DNA of 8,576 bases from Planctomycetaceae bacterium. Its GTDB lineage: Bacteria; Planctomycetota; Planctomycetia; Planctomycetales; Planctomycetaceae. The stretch spans positions 1 through 8,576 of the forward strand of contig JAGQQP010000156.1 of assembly GCA_020426085.1 (NCBI GenBank), in the 5' to 3' direction. The notes under the pieces are model-generated. The model was not told the origin of the DNA, did no database searches, and was given only the letters and a program-made list of their open reading frames with translations. Positions 7,041-8,576 of this stretch are shown here, piece after piece; the stretch's first letter is position 1; each line of letters opens with the position of its first letter. The translations under genes were made by a program, and so were the position numbers.

Positions 7041-8576
7041 TTAGCTGGATTAACACGAATGGTAATGGGCTTGGAAAAAATAATATCAACGATGTCTTTG
7101 GGTTTTGCTTTGGCAGTCGCCTGCTTTAATTCTTTATCGGCTTTTGCCACAGCAGCCTGAGCAGTTTTTGCTTTCGCAGCCGCCTCTTTTGCTGCCGCAT
7201 CCCCCTGCTTCTGTAGTTTTTCTGCTTCGGCAGACAAGGTCGCTGCTTCCTGCTGTGCCTGCTTCAGTTCTGTTTCAGCCAAGGCAACCGCATTCGGGTT
7301 TTCTTTATACTTCACGACTGCATAGCCGCCGAATGCGATTTTGTATTCACCGGGAGGAGTTTTCAGCGTCGCCAGATCCAGCACTGCTTCAGACGCATCC
7401 GCTTTTAACGGCGCATCAAAGGCTTTATTTCGATCAAAGCCTTCTCCATAAGTGCTCAGGGTAATATTAGCCCCCGAGAATTCGCTGCGGCGAGCATGCT
7501 TGAGCGGGATCGTCAGCTTTTCCCCTTCAGTCACTTCCCAGACTTTCTCTTCTGCAGGAGCGATTGTAATCGGTGCCTGTTCTGAAGTGCTGACCGAGAC
7601 AGGTACATCCGCCATCAGACGCGGACTGGGCACTTCACTCCAGGCATTTTGGACAGGCCACTGCATGGATGCCAGAAAACAGGGGCGTGTAACAGCCTGA
7701 TCGTTGATCGTTGCCCGTCCGAAGAATTTCGCACTGGTTAAACCACGTGGTGCTCCTTCTGCTGCGGTGATCAACATCGTGCCCCGCGATTTCCCCTTAC
7801 CAATCTTCAGTCCGGTGGCAGTCACTCCCTCAGGCAGGTTTTCCATGAAGAGTTCAATTTCGCCGTCGAAACCATCACGTCTGACGACAACTACTTCCAG
7901 AGGCATCGTGGCTCCGCCTCGCAGAGCAACTGGTTTGGAAAGGGCATTCCGGTCGCCGTTTCGCAGATTCATATGCAGCGCCCAGCCTACCAGAGCAAAA
8001 TCAGGAGCTGCTTTGCGGATGATCAGTCGATAAATATTTTTCGCATCGTTGCGGGTTCCACCAAACAGATCCCGGATCTGCAGATGATGCACGCCGTCCT
8101 GCTTAATCTCGACTTTGCCGATGATATCTGAGGAGCCGGCATTGTAGGGAGGGCCATCGTAAGAATAGCCGTTACTGGATACTTTGACCGGGCTGGGAAT
8201 GTCACTCAGTTCAACCAGGTCGGTAATTTTCGCATCTGCCCCTGTTCCGCTGACATGCTGCACAACAATCGAGGGATCGGTTGGACGTCCCAATCGCTCT
8301 GAAGCGACTTCGACCCACCAGACTTCACCTTTCTTAGCGGTAAATTCGAACGTATCGACGTCTGCTGCAGGAAAGAAACTGCCACTGATATCGCAAGGCA
8401 GAGTAATTTTCTGTGCTTCTGCATGTGCATTATTCGGTTCGGCTTCCGGCTTGAGCGTTTCATTAGTTAAACCGGCGGGAGGCCATGAGAAAGCGCTGAC
8501 TTTTTTGATGGAAGGCATGCGGGGCACAATCTCATCCCGGGCCACGTTCTTCAATGCCAGTCGATAAAAATGATAA
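7028..8576 (-). CDS. PPC-domain exported protein with Ala/Lys-rich helical insert (N-terminus outside window)
   Basis: Large, probably exported protein of unknown activity whose frame stays open to the right edge, so the N-terminus is missing. A TTG at 8554 is possible but unlikely as the start: the codons before it read YHFYRLAL, like the end of an earlier domain, and no signal peptide follows. A pre-peptidase C-terminal (PPC) beta-sandwich begins at PEAEPNN (near 8440) and includes DVDTFEFTAKKGEVWWVEV and a closing HHLQIRDLFGG/YRLIIRK. Further beta-rich regions follow, including GFDGEIELFMENLPEGV, typical of planctomycete PPC proteins. Near the C-terminus an Ala/Lys/Gln-rich segment of about 65 residues (about 7096-7292) should form a helical hairpin or coiled coil, and is followed by a final strand-like VDIIFSKPITIRVNP. 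It probably pairs functionally with the coupled DUF1501 protein. No protease or redox motif is visible here. Confidence 0.85.
   Translation of the reverse strand, partial: YHFYRLALKNVARDEIVPRMPSIKKVSAFSWPPAGLTNETLKPEAEPNNAHAEAQKITLPCDISGSFFPAADVDTFEFTAKKGEVWWVEVASERLGRPTDPSIVVQHVSGTGADAKITDLVELSDIPSPVKVSSNGYSYDGPPYNAGSSDIIGKVEIKQDGVHHLQIRDLFGGTRNDAKNIYRLIIRKAAPDFALVGWALHMNLRNGDRNALSKPVALRGGATMPLEVVVVRRDGFDGEIELFMENLPEGVTATGLKIGKGKSRGTMLITAAEGAPRGLTSAKFFGRATINDQAVTRPCFLASMQWPVQNAWSEVPSPRLMADVPVSVSTSEQAPITIAPAEEKVWEVTEGEKLTIPLKHARRSEFSGANITLSTYGEGFDRNKAFDAPLKADASEAVLDLATLKTPPGEYKIAFGGYAVVKYKENPNAVALAETELKQAQQEAATLSAEAEKLQKQGDAAAKEAAAKAKTAQAAVAKADKELKQATAKAKPKDIVDIIFSKPITIRVNPAKKAK

Noticed and set aside
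7028..8554. Complete 508-residue PPC protein starting at TTG 8554
   Set aside because: The frame is open to the window edge, the residues before TTG look like part of a preceding domain, and there is no signal peptide after it.

Overview
The window reads as a stretch of chromosome from a planctomycete. The strongest signs are a Tat-exported DUF1501 protein translated directly after a PPC-domain (pre-peptidase C-terminal) protein, and a secreted two-propeller protein whose N-terminal half resembles a family I know mainly from Planctomycetota and related phyla. Base composition looks balanced (about half G+C by eye), which would suit a Gimesia-like genus; the genus is an inference. No phage, insertion sequence, CRISPR array, tRNA or rRNA was seen.

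Layout, left to right. (1) 1-470, minus: the N-terminal third or so of a CPA1-type cation:proton antiporter, cut by the window edge. (2) 471-646: a gap with a possible 40-codon ORF and a terminator-like hairpin. (3) 647-2455, minus: a 602-residue exported protein made of two beta-propeller regions, the second resembling glycosidase propellers. (4) 2456-2802: a 347-base divergent region with a good minus-strand promoter. (5) 2803-4242, plus: cardiolipin synthase with both HKD motifs, the only clear plus-strand gene. (6) 4270-5493, minus: an ArsB/NhaD-superfamily (YbiR-like) transporter, convergent with cls and with its own sigma70-like promoter. (7) 5601-7028 and 7028-8576, minus: the DUF1501 and PPC-domain genes, joined at a TAGTGATG junction; the PPC gene runs off the right edge.

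How the genes fit together. Only the PPC-DUF1501 pair is clearly an operon. Both products probably act outside the cytoplasm, and in planctomycetes such genes often sit with DUF1549/DUF1553 cytochrome-type genes, so more of the operon may lie past position 8576. The antiporter, cardiolipin synthase and anion transporter all concern the membrane, but strand changes and separate promoters argue against one shared operon.

I found no clear new multi-gene system. The points most worth a second look are the double-propeller fusion, the Ala/Lys-rich helical insert near the C-terminus of the PPC protein, the inverted repeat inside the transporter promoter, and the small ORF before the antiporter.
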